Below are positions 38,561 to 47,515 of a DNA stretch of 64,000 nucleotides, in pieces. The translations under genes and the position numbers were made by a program. Source of the stretch: an uncultured Alphaproteobacteria bacterium. GTDB taxonomy: Bacteria; Pseudomonadota; Alphaproteobacteria; Micropepsales; Micropepsaceae. Below the pieces are notes generated by a model. It did not search any database and was not told the DNA's origin. It saw nothing but the letters and a program-made list of their open reading frames with translations. How positions within the stretch are numbered: the stretch's first letter is position 1; each line of letters starts with the position of its first letter. The stretch covers positions 62,001 through 126,000 of the forward strand of contig CAIUCH010000054.1 of assembly GCA_903897605.1 (NCBI GenBank), in the 5' to 3' direction.

Positions 38561-39162
38561 TCCATATGACCTTGTTCGAGACCGGCGGACTTTTGGCGCT
38601 GGGCCAGGTGGTGATGATCGACATCGTCCTGGCGGGCGACAATGCCGTGGTGATCGGCCTGGCGGCGGCCAGGGTGCCGCAGCATTTACGGCGCAAGGTC
38701 ATCCTGCTGGGCCTGGCGGCGGCGGTGGTGCTGCGGGTCGGCCTGGCCGCCATCGCGATCCAGCTGATGCAGATCATCGGACTGACCTTGGCGGGCGGCA
38801 TTCTGCTTCTGTGGGTGAGCTGGCGCTTCTGGCGCGATATTTCCGGCGTCCATGCCAAACATCATGCCGAGGTGGATGTCACCGCCTCGCTTCGCCGCGC
38901 CATCCTGCAGATCGTGCTGGCCGATATCTCGATGTCGCTGGACAATGTGCTGGCAGTGGCCGGTGCGGCGCGCGAGCATTTCGATCTGCTGATCATCGGA
39001 TTGCTGCTGTCGGTGGCGCTGATGGGCGTGGCGGCGAATCTGATCGCACGATTGCTGGAGCGCTTCCGCTGGATCAGCTATCTCGGCCTCGCCATCGTGA
39101 TCTATGTCGCCTTGTCCATGATCTGGTCGGGCAGCCATGACGTGATCGAAGCGCTGACCTAA
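38557..39162 (+). CDS. TerC/YjbE-family membrane protein
   Basis: The 201-residue protein has about six to seven membrane helices and the two acidic motifs of the TerC family: DIVLAGDNAVVIGLAA and DISMSLDNVLAVAG. Members include manganese exporters, and some help load Mn onto secreted proteins. Substrate here is unproved. It overlaps trmL (ATGA) and runs tail to tail with the PP2C gene, their stop codons sharing bases. Confidence 0.88.
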   Translation: MIHMTLFETGGLLALGQVVMIDIVLAGDNAVVIGLAAARVPQHLRRKVILLGLAAAVVLRVGLAAIAIQLMQIIGLTLAGGILLLWVSWRFWRDISGVHAKHHAEVDVTASLRRAILQIVLADISMSLDNVLAVAGAAREHFDLLIIGLLLSVALMGVAANLIARLLERFRWISYLGLAIVIYVALSMIWSGSHDVIEALT

Positions 39163-40085
39163 CCCGCCCGCAGCAGCAATGCGGTGCAATCATCGCTCTT
39201 CTTGAAGCGGGCGAATTTTTCGCCCAGCACGTCGCCCTCTTCGATCGCGCGCAACTCCTCGCCCAGCGCGGCAAGGCCCTTGGCGGCGATGGCGCTCATC
39301 AGGCCTGCCGCATCATAGGCATCATAATCGCTGACCAGCGCCAAAAAACCGTCACTGGCGATCAGCAGCCGCGCGCCCGGCTGCACGGTCATGGTGTGGC
39401 GTGAGACATGGGCGGCGGCGCGGCGATCCGGGCTGAACAGCCAGTTGTTTCCGGAATTGATGCGATTGCGGGCGGCGCGCAGCAAAGGCTCGATCTCCGG
39501 CCGCTTGATGCCCGCGACCGGCGACATTTTCTTTTCCCGCGCGATCAGCTTGGCCCGCGCCGCCTCCGCCCTTCGTTTTTCCAGCGCCTCGCCGACGAAT
39601 TGAATCTCTCCATTTTGTTCGACGATGGCCGCACAATCTCCGAACCAGAGGAATTTTATTTCTGACCCTCTCCGGTCTTCGCTGACCCGAGGGCCAGCTA
39701 CGACCACCTCCCCCTCCATGCGTTTCGCGCGAGGGGGAGGCAGGTCCCGGCCCAGTTCGACAGCCATCATCATCGAGGCGCATGGCGTCTGCCATTTTTC
39801 GCGGATCGGCCTACGCGCAAGGCCGGCAAAACTTTTTTCCGCATCGCCGAGTGCGTTCTTCAGCGCCTCTTCCGGTTCATCGCCATCCTTGAGATGCGCG
39901 CTCAGGCGCCGCGCGCCGAACTGCGCGATCCAGGCGGCGTCGCTGGGACCCGGCAGCAATGACGGCCCCAAGGGCGTGGCGCCATCCAGCACCAGCGCCG
40001 CATGATTCAAATACGCGAAAGCATCTTCGTTGGGCTTTGCGGCATCGCCCGGCAGCGAAAGCTGCTCCAGCAATTCAAGGCTCAC
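39159..40085 (-). CDS. PP2C-like serine/threonine phosphatase with inserted repeat peptide
   Basis: The 308-residue product shows PP2C-type metal-binding motifs: NEDAF, LVLDGATPLG, WFGDCAAIV, LLIASDGFLALV and KKSDDCTAL. Residues about 112-141 (DLPPPRAKRMEGEVVVAGPR and following) do not belong to the fold; they are encoded by a palindromic DNA element inserted in frame between two core strands (AVE and EIKFLWF). The start is GTG 40085, overlapping the end of cca by 11 bases. Target proteins are unknown. Confidence 0.75.
   Translation of the reverse strand: MSLELLEQLSLPGDAAKPNEDAFAYLNHAALVLDGATPLGPSLLPGPSDAAWIAQFGARRLSAHLKDGDEPEEALKNALGDAEKSFAGLARRPIREKWQTPCASMMMAVELGRDLPPPRAKRMEGEVVVAGPRVSEDRRGSEIKFLWFGDCAAIVEQNGEIQFVGEALEKRRAEAARAKLIAREKKMSPVAGIKRPEIEPLLRAARNRINSGNNWLFSPDRRAAAHVSRHTMTVQPGARLLIASDGFLALVSDYDAYDAAGLMSAIAAKGLAALGEELRAIEEGDVLGEKFARFKKSDDCTALLLRAG
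39663..39752. repeat. Palindromic element inserted in frame in the PP2C gene
   Basis: CCTCCCCCTC (39707-39716) and GAGGGGGAGG (39731-39740) form a 10-base inverted repeat within an Arg/Pro/Gly-coding stretch of about 90 bases that is out of character with the protein around it. Similar GGGGAGG palindromes are common intergenic repeats in alphaproteobacteria. Exact borders cannot be set without an uninterrupted homologue. Confidence 0.7.
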
Positions 40086-41301
40086 GGGCGATCACGCTTT
40101 TCATCTTTTCCCGCAGCGCCATTTCATCCGGCAGGAAATCCTCTTCCAGCCACCAGGCTTCCACCGCGGCCAGAACCCGGCCCACCTCCGGACCTTCCGC
40201 CACGCCGGCCACCATCGCTTCGCGCCCGGTGAGCGGGAACCGTGGCCGCTCCCAGCCATCGGCGATGGACAGCAGCATCCGCCATTGAATGGCGCCCGCG
40301 CCACGCGGGCTCCCCGCCCAGCTCAAGAGCACGCGGTCGCGAAAGCGCGTCACGCCGATGCGATACAGCAGCCTTCGCACATCCGCCGCCGACAGCTGGG
40401 CGGCGATTTTTTCTCGTGCCATCGCCAGGCCTTCCAGCCGCGCCCTTTCGGCGCCGGAAAGCTTTAACCTTTCGCCCACCGCCTGGGCCACATCCGCATT
40501 GTCCGGCAACAGCGCCACCAGCCGCAAGATCGCGTCCGGGGCGAACCGGTTTTCCGCTTCGATCAGCACCAGATTTTCCAGCCGCGGCAGTTGCAACGGA
40601 TAGGGAAGCAATTCGGGCAGAACGCCCGATGCCGCCATCAGCCGAAGCGAAGGCACCGGATTGGGACATTCCAGCAGCTTGAGCAGTTCCTTGGCGATGC
40701 GTTCGCCTGACAATTGCGCCAGGCCCGCCTTTTCCTGCGCCGCGGCATGCAGCGCTTCGCCATCCATGTCGCCCTTGCCGTACCAGGCATGGAAACGGAA
40801 CAGCCGCAGAATGCGCAGATAGTCTTCCCGGATGCGCGGCACGGCGGCGCCGACAAAGCGAACCCGGCCGGCGATCAGATCCTCGACCCCGCCATGATAA
40901 TCGAAAATCTCGCCATCACCGTCCGCGTAAAGCGCGTTCATGGTGAAGTCGCGGCGCGTGGAATCTTCCTCCCAATCGTCGGTATAGGCGACCACCGCAT
41001 GACGGCCATCGGTCACGACATCGCGGCGCAGGCTGGTGACTTCGAAGGGCTTGCCATTGACGATGGCGGTGATGGTGCCGTGCTCAAGTCCGGTCGGCAC
41101 TGCCTTGATTGCGGCAATCTCCAGCCGCTTCAAGGTTTCGTCCGGTGGCATCGGCACGGCGATGTCGATATCGCCCACGCCCCTGCCCGACAATGCGTTG
41201 CGCACCGCGCCCCCGACAAACCGCCCTTCGCCGAGCGCCGCCATGAGTTTGCGCGTCTCGGTTGCTGTCATCCAGGAATGTTTGGAAGGATCAATCCGCA
41301 T
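40075..41301 (-). CDS. cca: CCA tRNA nucleotidyltransferase
   Basis: This class II nucleotidyltransferase adds or repairs the CCA end of tRNA. The 408-residue product has GRFVGGAVRNALSGRGVGDI with DIDIAVP supplying the two metal-binding Asp, DSTRRDFTMNALYADGDGEI, and REDYLRILRLFRFHAWYG, the neck domain. Some relatives are poly(A) polymerases; the alphaproteobacterial single-copy form is taken as CCA-adding. The ATG at 41301 has only a weak ribosome site. The first 21 codons are duplicated 163 bases upstream. Confidence 0.93.
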   Translation of the reverse strand: MRIDPSKHSWMTATETRKLMAALGEGRFVGGAVRNALSGRGVGDIDIAVPMPPDETLKRLEIAAIKAVPTGLEHGTITAIVNGKPFEVTSLRRDVVTDGRHAVVAYTDDWEEDSTRRDFTMNALYADGDGEIFDYHGGVEDLIAGRVRFVGAAVPRIREDYLRILRLFRFHAWYGKGDMDGEALHAAAQEKAGLAQLSGERIAKELLKLLECPNPVPSLRLMAASGVLPELLPYPLQLPRLENLVLIEAENRFAPDAILRLVALLPDNADVAQAVGERLKLSGAERARLEGLAMAREKIAAQLSAADVRRLLYRIGVTRFRDRVLLSWAGSPRGAGAIQWRMLLSIADGWERPRFPLTGREAMVAGVAEGPEVGRVLAAVEAWWLEEDFLPDEMALREKMKSVIAREP

Positions 41302-41464
41302 GGCGGCGCTCGACTTTTTTTGCCTTGTCGCGGGATATGACCGAAATTACCAACACTTCCCCGCAATGCCTGCGCTTGGCCATATCCCACGACGGGGGCA
41401 CCGCCATCAGCTTGCGTGTCTCGGTTGCGGTCATCCAGGAATGTTTGGAAGGATCAATCTTCAT
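41291..41464 (-). CDS. 57-residue ORF: duplicated cca 5' end plus foreign tail
   Basis: The frame begins MKIDPSKHSWMTATETRKLM, identical to the cca start except Arg2 to Lys, then runs into unrelated sequence (about 36 codons) containing an imperfect inverted repeat (GGGATATGACC / GGCCATATCCC) and stops at 41291, overlapping the cca ATG. By hand 56 of 62 bases agree between the copies, and apart from codon 2 the differences are silent. It has the better ribosome site (AGAAGCG) and lies seven bases after the NUDIX stop, so it keeps the ancestral start position. It may pass ribosomes to cca by coupling. Confidence 0.6.
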   Translation of the reverse strand: MKIDPSKHSWMTATETRKLMAVPPSWDMAKRRHCGEVLVISVISRDKAKKVERRHAD

Positions 41465-41471
41465 CGCGCTT

Positions 41472-42107
41472 CTATAGCATCGCGTCGGTGAGCCGGGCGG
41501 CGAAATCCACCAGAATCGCTGCCGTTGCGCCCCAGATGGTGCGGCCTTGCGGCGAGAAGACGTAAAAGCTGCGCTCGCGATCGCCCCATATCCGCGTCTC
41601 GAGCCGCCGATTGGCGGGATCGAGAAAGAAGGACAGTGGCGCCTCGAATGCCTCGGCCACCTCATTCGGGTTGGGCGTCAGAGTGAAACCTTCCGCCAGC
41701 ACGCCGACCACCGGCGAGATGTCGAAACCGGTGCCGGTGCGGTAGCGCGGCAGATAGCCGGCGATGCTAACAAAGGCGGATTCGATGCCGGTCTCTTCCA
41801 GGGTCTCGCGCAGCGCCGTCTGGGCTGGCGACCGGTCGCCCGGATCGCGGCGGCCGCCGGGAAAACTCACCTGCCCGCTGTGACGGGCCAAATGGGCGGT
41901 GCGTTGGGTGAACAGGATGGTGGGTTCGGCGCGCATGACGATGGGCAGCAGCACCGCGGCGGCGATCGCCGCTTCCTGGGCCGGCGGACGCAATTCGGGG
42001 TGCAGATCATAATCGTCGTGCCCGATCTCGCTGGACGGCGCCTCCAGCAGCACGCCGCGCAGGGCCGCCAGCGGATCGGTTTTGAGGCGTGCCAGAATCA
42101 GGTTCAC
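41472..42107 (-). CDS. NUDIX hydrolase, CoA pyrophosphatase-like
   Basis: The 211-residue product has the extended NUDIX box around FPGGRRDPGDRSPAQTALRE and TLEETGI, preceded by LARHSGQVSFPGG, the marks of the NudL/PCD1 group that cleave CoA or its derivatives. YLPRYRTGTGFDISPVVG is also typical. GTG 42107 overlaps the DUF1285 stop (GTGA) and is chosen over an ATG at 42146 inside that gene. It leads into the cca duplicate, cca and PP2C genes on the same strand. Confidence 0.9.
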   Translation of the reverse strand: MNLILARLKTDPLAALRGVLLEAPSSEIGHDDYDLHPELRPPAQEAAIAAAVLLPIVMRAEPTILFTQRTAHLARHSGQVSFPGGRRDPGDRSPAQTALRETLEETGIESAFVSIAGYLPRYRTGTGFDISPVVGVLAEGFTLTPNPNEVAEAFEAPLSFFLDPANRRLETRIWGDRERSFYVFSPQGRTIWGATAAILVDFAARLTDAML

Positions 42108-42676
42108 GGCATCGCACCCATGGCAAAGAAAGCGCCGCCGCTCCAAACGCCCAGCAAGCCCTCTCGGCTCACTGCATGCTCCACCAGGGAATAATAGACC
42201 GCGCGCGCCAGCTTCGCGTCCAGCCCCGCGCGCACATGCAGATAGGGAATCGGCGCGCCGCTCAACGCATCCGGCACGAAGCGCAGGGAATGGTCGGGCC
42301 CCGCCCTCACCGTATCGCCGACATTGGTGGTGAAATTCAGGTGCTGGCCTTCGCCTTCGCCTTGGGCCGTCATCAACACGGCAAGGAATGGTGCATCCTC
42401 GATGGTGATCGAAAGCTTCTCCACCGGCGTCACCAGCATGAAACCCTCTTCATCTTTACGAAGTATGGTTGAGAAAAGCCGAACCAGTTCTGGACGGCGG
42501 ATCGATTCACCTTGATGGGACCAGGTCCCATCGCCGGCAATTTTGATGCCGCTGTCGCCGCAATAAGGGGGATTCCAGTGCTCCACGGGCGGCAGTCCGC
42601 GATGGCCCTGGGCGGCGGCCTGAAGGCCCGCAAGCCCCGGGCCGGAAGCGTGTCCAGGAGAAAGTTCGCGAGCCAT
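42104..42676 (-). CDS. DUF1285 family protein
   Basis: The 190-residue protein contains PPVEHWNPPYCGDSGIKIAG, DGTWSHQGESIRRPELVRLF, EGFMLVTPVEKLSITIEDAP and AVYYSLVEHAV, the ordered motifs of DUF1285. Known structures show two small beta-rich domains; no activity is known. It is the first gene of a minus-strand run (DUF1285, NUDIX, cca, PP2C) that is coupled by short overlaps. This order is shared by many alphaproteobacteria. Confidence 0.9.
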   Translation of the reverse strand: MARELSPGHASGPGLAGLQAAAQGHRGLPPVEHWNPPYCGDSGIKIAGDGTWSHQGESIRRPELVRLFSTILRKDEEGFMLVTPVEKLSITIEDAPFLAVLMTAQGEGEGQHLNFTTNVGDTVRAGPDHSLRFVPDALSGAPIPYLHVRAGLDAKLARAVYYSLVEHAVSREGLLGVWSGGAFFAMGAMP

Positions 42677-42908
42677 GGAGCGATTTATGCCGCTTCCGTA
42701 TTATAAGTGAAGCTCCAGCCAGGGCTTTTCGCTGTTGCCACGGCTGGCTCAGGGTGCAGAATGACGGTTCCTTGAGGCAAACGCGTCATTATTGAATCAC
42801 GATTTGACTCTAGGTCTTTGTTTTTTCGCGCGATCTGACCGGAAAGCGGCCGCATATTTTTCCGGGTCGCGCGCCTTCAGACAGCGGTGAGAAACCCGTG
42901 AGAACCGC

Positions 42909-43910
42909 ATGATCCAGGACGCCGACACCCTTAGCGAGCATGATGCCCCGGCCCGGCTCGACGCCGCGGCCCTGACATTTGCCGCCGCCAAGAAGCGTCT
43001 GGGCCAAGTGATCTTCGGCCAGAATGACGTAATCGAGCAGTCGCTGGTGACCTTGCTGGCGGGCGGCCATGGCTTGCTGATCGGCGTGCCGGGCCTGGCC
43101 AAGACCAAGCTGGTGGAGACCCTGGCCATCGTGCTGGGGCTGGACACCAGCCGCATCCAGTTCACCCCCGACCTGATGCCGACCGACATCACCGGTTCGG
43201 AAGTGATGGAGGAAAATGCGGCGGGCAGCCGCGCCTTCCGCTTCATCCACGGCCCCGTCTTCACCCAACTGCTGATGGCGGACGAAATCAACCGCGCCTC
43301 TCCGCGTACCCAATCGGCGCTGCTGCAGGCGATGCAGGAAAAGCATGTCACCGTGGCCGGCGCGCGCTACGACCTGCCGCGCCTGTTCCATGTGCTGGCG
43401 ACGCAGAATCCGCTGGAGCAGGAAGGCACCTATGCCTTGCCCGAAGCACAGCTCGACCGCTTTCTGCTGCAGATCGATGTCGGCTATCCCGATCTGGAAT
43501 CCGAGCGCCGCATGCTGCTCGCCACCACCATGGGCGAGGAAGCCCGGGCGACGCGCGTCTGCGGGCCCGACGACCTGATCGCGGCCCAGGCCCTGGTGCG
43601 GCGCATGCCGGTGGGCGAGAAAGTGATGGAATCCATCCTGCGGCTGGTGCGCGCGGCGCGTCCGGACTCCGACCATGACGAGACCCGAGGCCTGATCGCC
43701 TGGGGCCCGGGTCCGCGCGCCAGCCAGGCCTTCATGCTGGCGGCCCGCGCCCGCGCCCTGCTGGACGGACGGCTGACGCCTTCCACCGACGATATTGTCG
43801 CCCTGGCCGGACCGGTGCTGCGTCACCGCATGGCGCTCAGCTTCTCGGCCCGCGCCGAGGGCGCCACCACCGCCCAGGTCATCGAAAAGCTCTGCCGCGC
43901 ACTGCTTTGA
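42909..43910 (+). CDS. MoxR-family AAA+ ATPase
   Basis: The 333-residue protein has Walker A GVPGLAKTKLVETLA, Walker B LLMADEINRASPRTQSALLQ, sensor 1 ATQNPLEQEGTYALPEAQLD and the C-terminal lid. MoxR ATPases act as chaperones that mature metal enzymes or membrane complexes together with VWA-domain proteins. The next genes (DUF58, BatA/DUF4159, VWA-like) complete the usual set. The 232-base gap before it contains a likely promoter area and no gene. Confidence 0.95.
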   Translation: MIQDADTLSEHDAPARLDAAALTFAAAKKRLGQVIFGQNDVIEQSLVTLLAGGHGLLIGVPGLAKTKLVETLAIVLGLDTSRIQFTPDLMPTDITGSEVMEENAAGSRAFRFIHGPVFTQLLMADEINRASPRTQSALLQAMQEKHVTVAGARYDLPRLFHVLATQNPLEQEGTYALPEAQLDRFLLQIDVGYPDLESERRMLLATTMGEEARATRVCGPDDLIAAQALVRRMPVGEKVMESILRLVRAARPDSDHDETRGLIAWGPGPRASQAFMLAARARALLDGRLTPSTDDIVALAGPVLRHRMALSFSARAEGATTAQVIEKLCRALL

Positions 43911-43920
43911 GGATTTCTGA

Positions 43921-44802
43921 TTGACGGGATTTTCACCGCTCCAGCATGAAGCGGACGCGTTAGGCGCGGGCCTGCCGCCGCTCATGGTGGCGGCGGACCG
44001 GCTTGCGGCCTCCATCAGCCTGGGCGCGCATGGCCGCAGGAAAGCGGGCATCGGCGAGAATTTCTGGCAGTTCCGCCGTTACGGCTCGGCGGATTCGGTG
44101 GGCCGGATCGACTGGCGGCAATCGGCCAAATCGCAGCATCTTTTTGTCCGCGAGCGCGAATGGGAAGCGGCTCAGACCGTCTGGTTCTGGCGCGACATCG
44201 ACCGGGGCATGCATTTCGGCTCGGGCAGCGTCACCAAGCTGGAGCGCGCCAATCTGTTGCTGCTGGCGTTGGCCTCGCTGCTGGTGCGGGGCGGCGAGCG
44301 GGTGGGCTTGCTGGGTGCATCCTATCTTCCCGCCGCGTCGCGCTTCACCTTGTCGCGCATCGGCCATTCCCTGCTCGATCCGGCGATGCAGGAAAAAGAA
44401 CGTGCCCGGGCCGAGCGCGATGACGGTCCGCCCACCGCGCCGATCGCGCGCGGCGCACGCATCGTCTGGCTGAGCGATTTTCTGTCGCCCAATGTCGAGG
44501 AACGCATGGCAGGCTTTGCGCGCTTGGGCGCGGTCGGCCATCTGGTCCGCATCATCGATCCGGCGGAAGAGGATTTTCCCTATAGCGGCCGCGCCCGGTT
44601 CGAGAGTCCGCGTGGCCGTGACAGCGCCCTGTTCGGCCGCGCCGAAAGCGTCGGCCATGACTATCGCGCCCGCTTCGCCGCCCATGGCGAGAAGATCGCC
44701 CGCACCGCGACAAAGCTGGGCTGGAGCATCACCGCGCACCGCACCGATCATGTGCCGCAGACCGCGCTGATCGCGCTGCATGCCGCCATCGGTCTTGCGT
44801 AA
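43921..44802 (+). CDS. DUF58 domain protein
   Basis: The 293-residue protein holds the DUF58 core: ENFWQFRRYGSADSVGRIDW, RQSAKSQHLFVREREWEAAQ and TVWFWRDIDRGMHFGS, which resembles a degenerate VWA fold. DUF58 proteins are constant partners of MoxR ATPases. The start is TTG 43921 ten bases after moxR, with GAGGATTTC as a weak ribosome site. It probably acts at the inner face of the membrane with its neighbours. Confidence 0.9.
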   Translation: MTGFSPLQHEADALGAGLPPLMVAADRLAASISLGAHGRRKAGIGENFWQFRRYGSADSVGRIDWRQSAKSQHLFVREREWEAAQTVWFWRDIDRGMHFGSGSVTKLERANLLLLALASLLVRGGERVGLLGASYLPAASRFTLSRIGHSLLDPAMQEKERARAERDDGPPTAPIARGARIVWLSDFLSPNVEERMAGFARLGAVGHLVRIIDPAEEDFPYSGRARFESPRGRDSALFGRAESVGHDYRARFAAHGEKIARTATKLGWSITAHRTDHVPQTALIALHAAIGLA

Positions 44803-44806
44803 CGCG

Positions 44807-47515
44807 ATGGCATTGTTTTCGGCATTGAGTTTCGAAGCCCCCTGGATTCTGGCGGCGCTGATCGGCTTGCCTGTCCTGTGGTGGCTGCTGAAGGTGACGC
44901 CGCCGCAGCCGCGCCGCATCCTGTTCCCGCCAATCCGCCTGCTGCTGGGCCTCAAGGATGAAGAACAGACGCCCGCGCATACGCCCTGGTGGCTGCTGCT
45001 GTTGCGGCTTTTGGCGGCGGGCCTTCTGATCGTGGCGCTGGCGGGTCCTTTGCTCGGCCGTGCGGTGCAAATCGCCGGCGATGGGCCGATGGTCATCCTG
45101 GTGGACAATGGCTGGGCCGCCGCCAAGAACTGGGACCAGCATCAAAGCCTGATCGCCGATCTGCTGCATGCCGCGGGCGACAGGCCCGTCGCCATCGTGC
45201 CGACCGCAACGCCGGGGCCGGTGACATTGCTGGACGCCGGCGCGGCGGAAAAAAGCGCGCGCGAACTGAAGCCGATGCCCTGGCCCGGTGACCGCATGGC
45301 GGCGGCGGGCGAAATCGCACGCGCCCATCTGGCGGGGCGGCCCCAATTTTCCTGGCTCAGCGACGGGCTGGAAGACGGTCACGGCCCAGCCCTGCGCCGC
45401 GCCCTGGCCGCGCTGGGGCCGCTGCGCATCTTTGCGCCGGATCAACCGGCAATGGGGCTGTTGCCGCCGCGTCATGACGGCACCGGATTTGCCGTCACCG
45501 CCATCCGCGCCGGGGCGCACAATGCGGCTCGGGTTCAAGTCGCCGCCATCGGCGCCCGGGGTGAAACCTTGAGTGACGCGCCGCTCGATTTCAGGGCCGG
45601 CGACGATCACGGGCAGGCGCACATCACCTTGCCGCTGGAAGTACGCAACCAGACCGCACGGCTGGAGATCCAGGGCGAAGACAATGCCGGCGCGACCCAA
45701 CTTCTGGACAGCGGCGGTTCGGAGCGGCGCGTCGGACTGGTCTCCGCGGCAGCAACGGAAAATGAACAGCCGCTTCTGTCCGACGTTTATTATCTGGAGC
45801 GTGCGCTGACACCCTTCGCCGAAGTGGAGAAAGGCACCATCAGCGAATTGATCGCGCGCCACATCTCGGTGCTGTTCCTGGCCGATGTCAGCCGCATCAG
45901 CGGCAGCGATGCCGATGCGGTGCAGAAATTCCTCAAGGGCGGCGGCGTGCTGATCCGCTTCGCGGGCCCGCGCATGTCCAATGGCGCCGACACGTTTGTG
46001 CCGGTGAGCCTGCGCGCCGGCGGGCGCTATCTGGGCAGCGCCATGGCGTGGAACCAGCCGCAGCATTTGGCGAGCTTTCCGCTGGCCTCGCCTTTCAACG
46101 GTCTCGGCGTGCCCGGCGAAGTAACAGTATCGCGCCAGATCCTGGCCGAGCCCAGCGCCGAACTGGCCGACCGCGCCTGGGCGCGATTGACCGACGGCAC
46201 GCCCCTGGTCACCGCCAAGCAGAATGGCGGCGGCTGGATCGTGCTGTTTCATATCACCGCCAGTCCTGCCTGGTCGTCGCTGCCGTTGTCAGGTCTTTAT
46301 GTCGATATGCTCAAGCGGCTGCTGGCCTTGTCGGCCGGCACCCCGACAGCGTCCTTGGCGCGTCTGTCGAGCCTGGCGCCGATGAATGTGCTGGATGGTT
46401 TCGGCCGGCCGCAGCCGCCTTCGCCCGACATCATTCCCATCGCCGCCAAAGAATTCGAGCATATGAAAGTTTCGGCCAAGCATCCGCCCGGCCTTTATGG
46501 CGCGCAGGGCGTCGCCAGCGCGCTTAATGAATTGGGGCCGCAGGCGACATTGGAACCGCTGGCGCTTTCCGGCATGCAAAGCTATGGCGAGGCGCGCACC
46601 ATCGAATTGCAGCCGTATCTGCTGGCGATCGCGGCGCTGCTCTTGTGCCTGGACGCGCTGGTGTCGCTCTGGCTGCGCGGTTACTTCCCGCAACGCATGC
46701 TGGGCTCCACGGCCGCGATGCTGGCGCTGTTTCTTCTCTTGCCGATGTCGCGGGCCCGCGCCGGCGACACCGTGGATCTCAAGGCGGCGCTGGATACACG
46801 CTTGGCCTATGTCGTCACCGGACTTGCCGACATCGACCAGGTCAGCAAGGCGGGCCTGACCGGATTGGACCGGGCGCTGAAGATCCGCACCTCCTACGAA
46901 CCGCAGGATCCGATCGGCGTGGATATCACGAGGGACGATCTTTCCTTTTTTCCTCTGCTCTATTGGCCAATGGACCCCAGGGAGAAAAATCTTTCGCCCG
47001 AAGCGATCTCCAAATTGAACAATTACATGCGGCTGGGCGGCACCATCCTGTTCGACACCCGCGACCTTACCTTGGGGGCGGTTCGCGGCACCGGCTCGCC
47101 CGGCCAGCAAACCTTGCAGCGGTTGACCCAGGGTCTTGACCTTCCCCCCTTGGAGCCGGTGCCCGGCGATCACGTCCTGACCAAGGCGTTTTACATCCTG
47201 AAGGACTTTCCCGGCCGCTGGACCGGCGGCCAGGTCTGGGTGGAAAAATTGCCGCCGGCCGAAAAAGGAAAAGAGCGCGTGCCCGCGCGCGGCGGCGATG
47301 GTGTCTCGCCGGTGATCATTGGCGGCAATGACTGGGCGGCGGCCTGGGCCATTGATTCAACCAATCATCCCATGAGCGAACCGGTGCCGGGCGGCGAGAT
47401 ACAGCGCGAGATGGCGCTGCGCTTCGGCATCAATCTGGTGATGTATGCCCTGACCGGCAATTATAAGACCGATCAGGTCCATGCGCCGGCCTTGCTGGAG
47501 AGGCTCGGCAAGTGA
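44807..47515 (+). CDS. Membrane protein with BatA-type N-terminus and DUF4159 domain
   Basis: The 902-residue product begins with the BatA N-terminal pattern: a helix (PWILAALIGLPVLWWLL) , FPPIRLLLG and a second helix (WWLLLLRLLAAGLLIVALAG). A long periplasmic region follows, with a DUF4350/gatase-like part (FLADVSRISGSDADAVQKFL), then a membrane helix near residue 610 and a C-terminal DUF4159 domain (FFPLLYWPMDPREKN, NNYMRLGGTILFDTRD). A VWA metal site is not obvious. It overlaps the next gene by four bases (GTGA). The exact role is unknown. Confidence 0.88.
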   Translation: MALFSALSFEAPWILAALIGLPVLWWLLKVTPPQPRRILFPPIRLLLGLKDEEQTPAHTPWWLLLLRLLAAGLLIVALAGPLLGRAVQIAGDGPMVILVDNGWAAAKNWDQHQSLIADLLHAAGDRPVAIVPTATPGPVTLLDAGAAEKSARELKPMPWPGDRMAAAGEIARAHLAGRPQFSWLSDGLEDGHGPALRRALAALGPLRIFAPDQPAMGLLPPRHDGTGFAVTAIRAGAHNAARVQVAAIGARGETLSDAPLDFRAGDDHGQAHITLPLEVRNQTARLEIQGEDNAGATQLLDSGGSERRVGLVSAAATENEQPLLSDVYYLERALTPFAEVEKGTISELIARHISVLFLADVSRISGSDADAVQKFLKGGGVLIRFAGPRMSNGADTFVPVSLRAGGRYLGSAMAWNQPQHLASFPLASPFNGLGVPGEVTVSRQILAEPSAELADRAWARLTDGTPLVTAKQNGGGWIVLFHITASPAWSSLPLSGLYVDMLKRLLALSAGTPTASLARLSSLAPMNVLDGFGRPQPPSPDIIPIAAKEFEHMKVSAKHPPGLYGAQGVASALNELGPQATLEPLALSGMQSYGEARTIELQPYLLAIAALLLCLDALVSLWLRGYFPQRMLGSTAAMLALFLLLPMSRARAGDTVDLKAALDTRLAYVVTGLADIDQVSKAGLTGLDRALKIRTSYEPQDPIGVDITRDDLSFFPLLYWPMDPREKNLSPEAISKLNNYMRLGGTILFDTRDLTLGAVRGTGSPGQQTLQRLTQGLDLPPLEPVPGDHVLTKAFYILKDFPGRWTGGQVWVEKLPPAEKGKERVPARGGDGVSPVIIGGNDWAAAWAIDSTNHPMSEPVPGGEIQREMALRFGINLVMYALTGNYKTDQVHAPALLERLGK

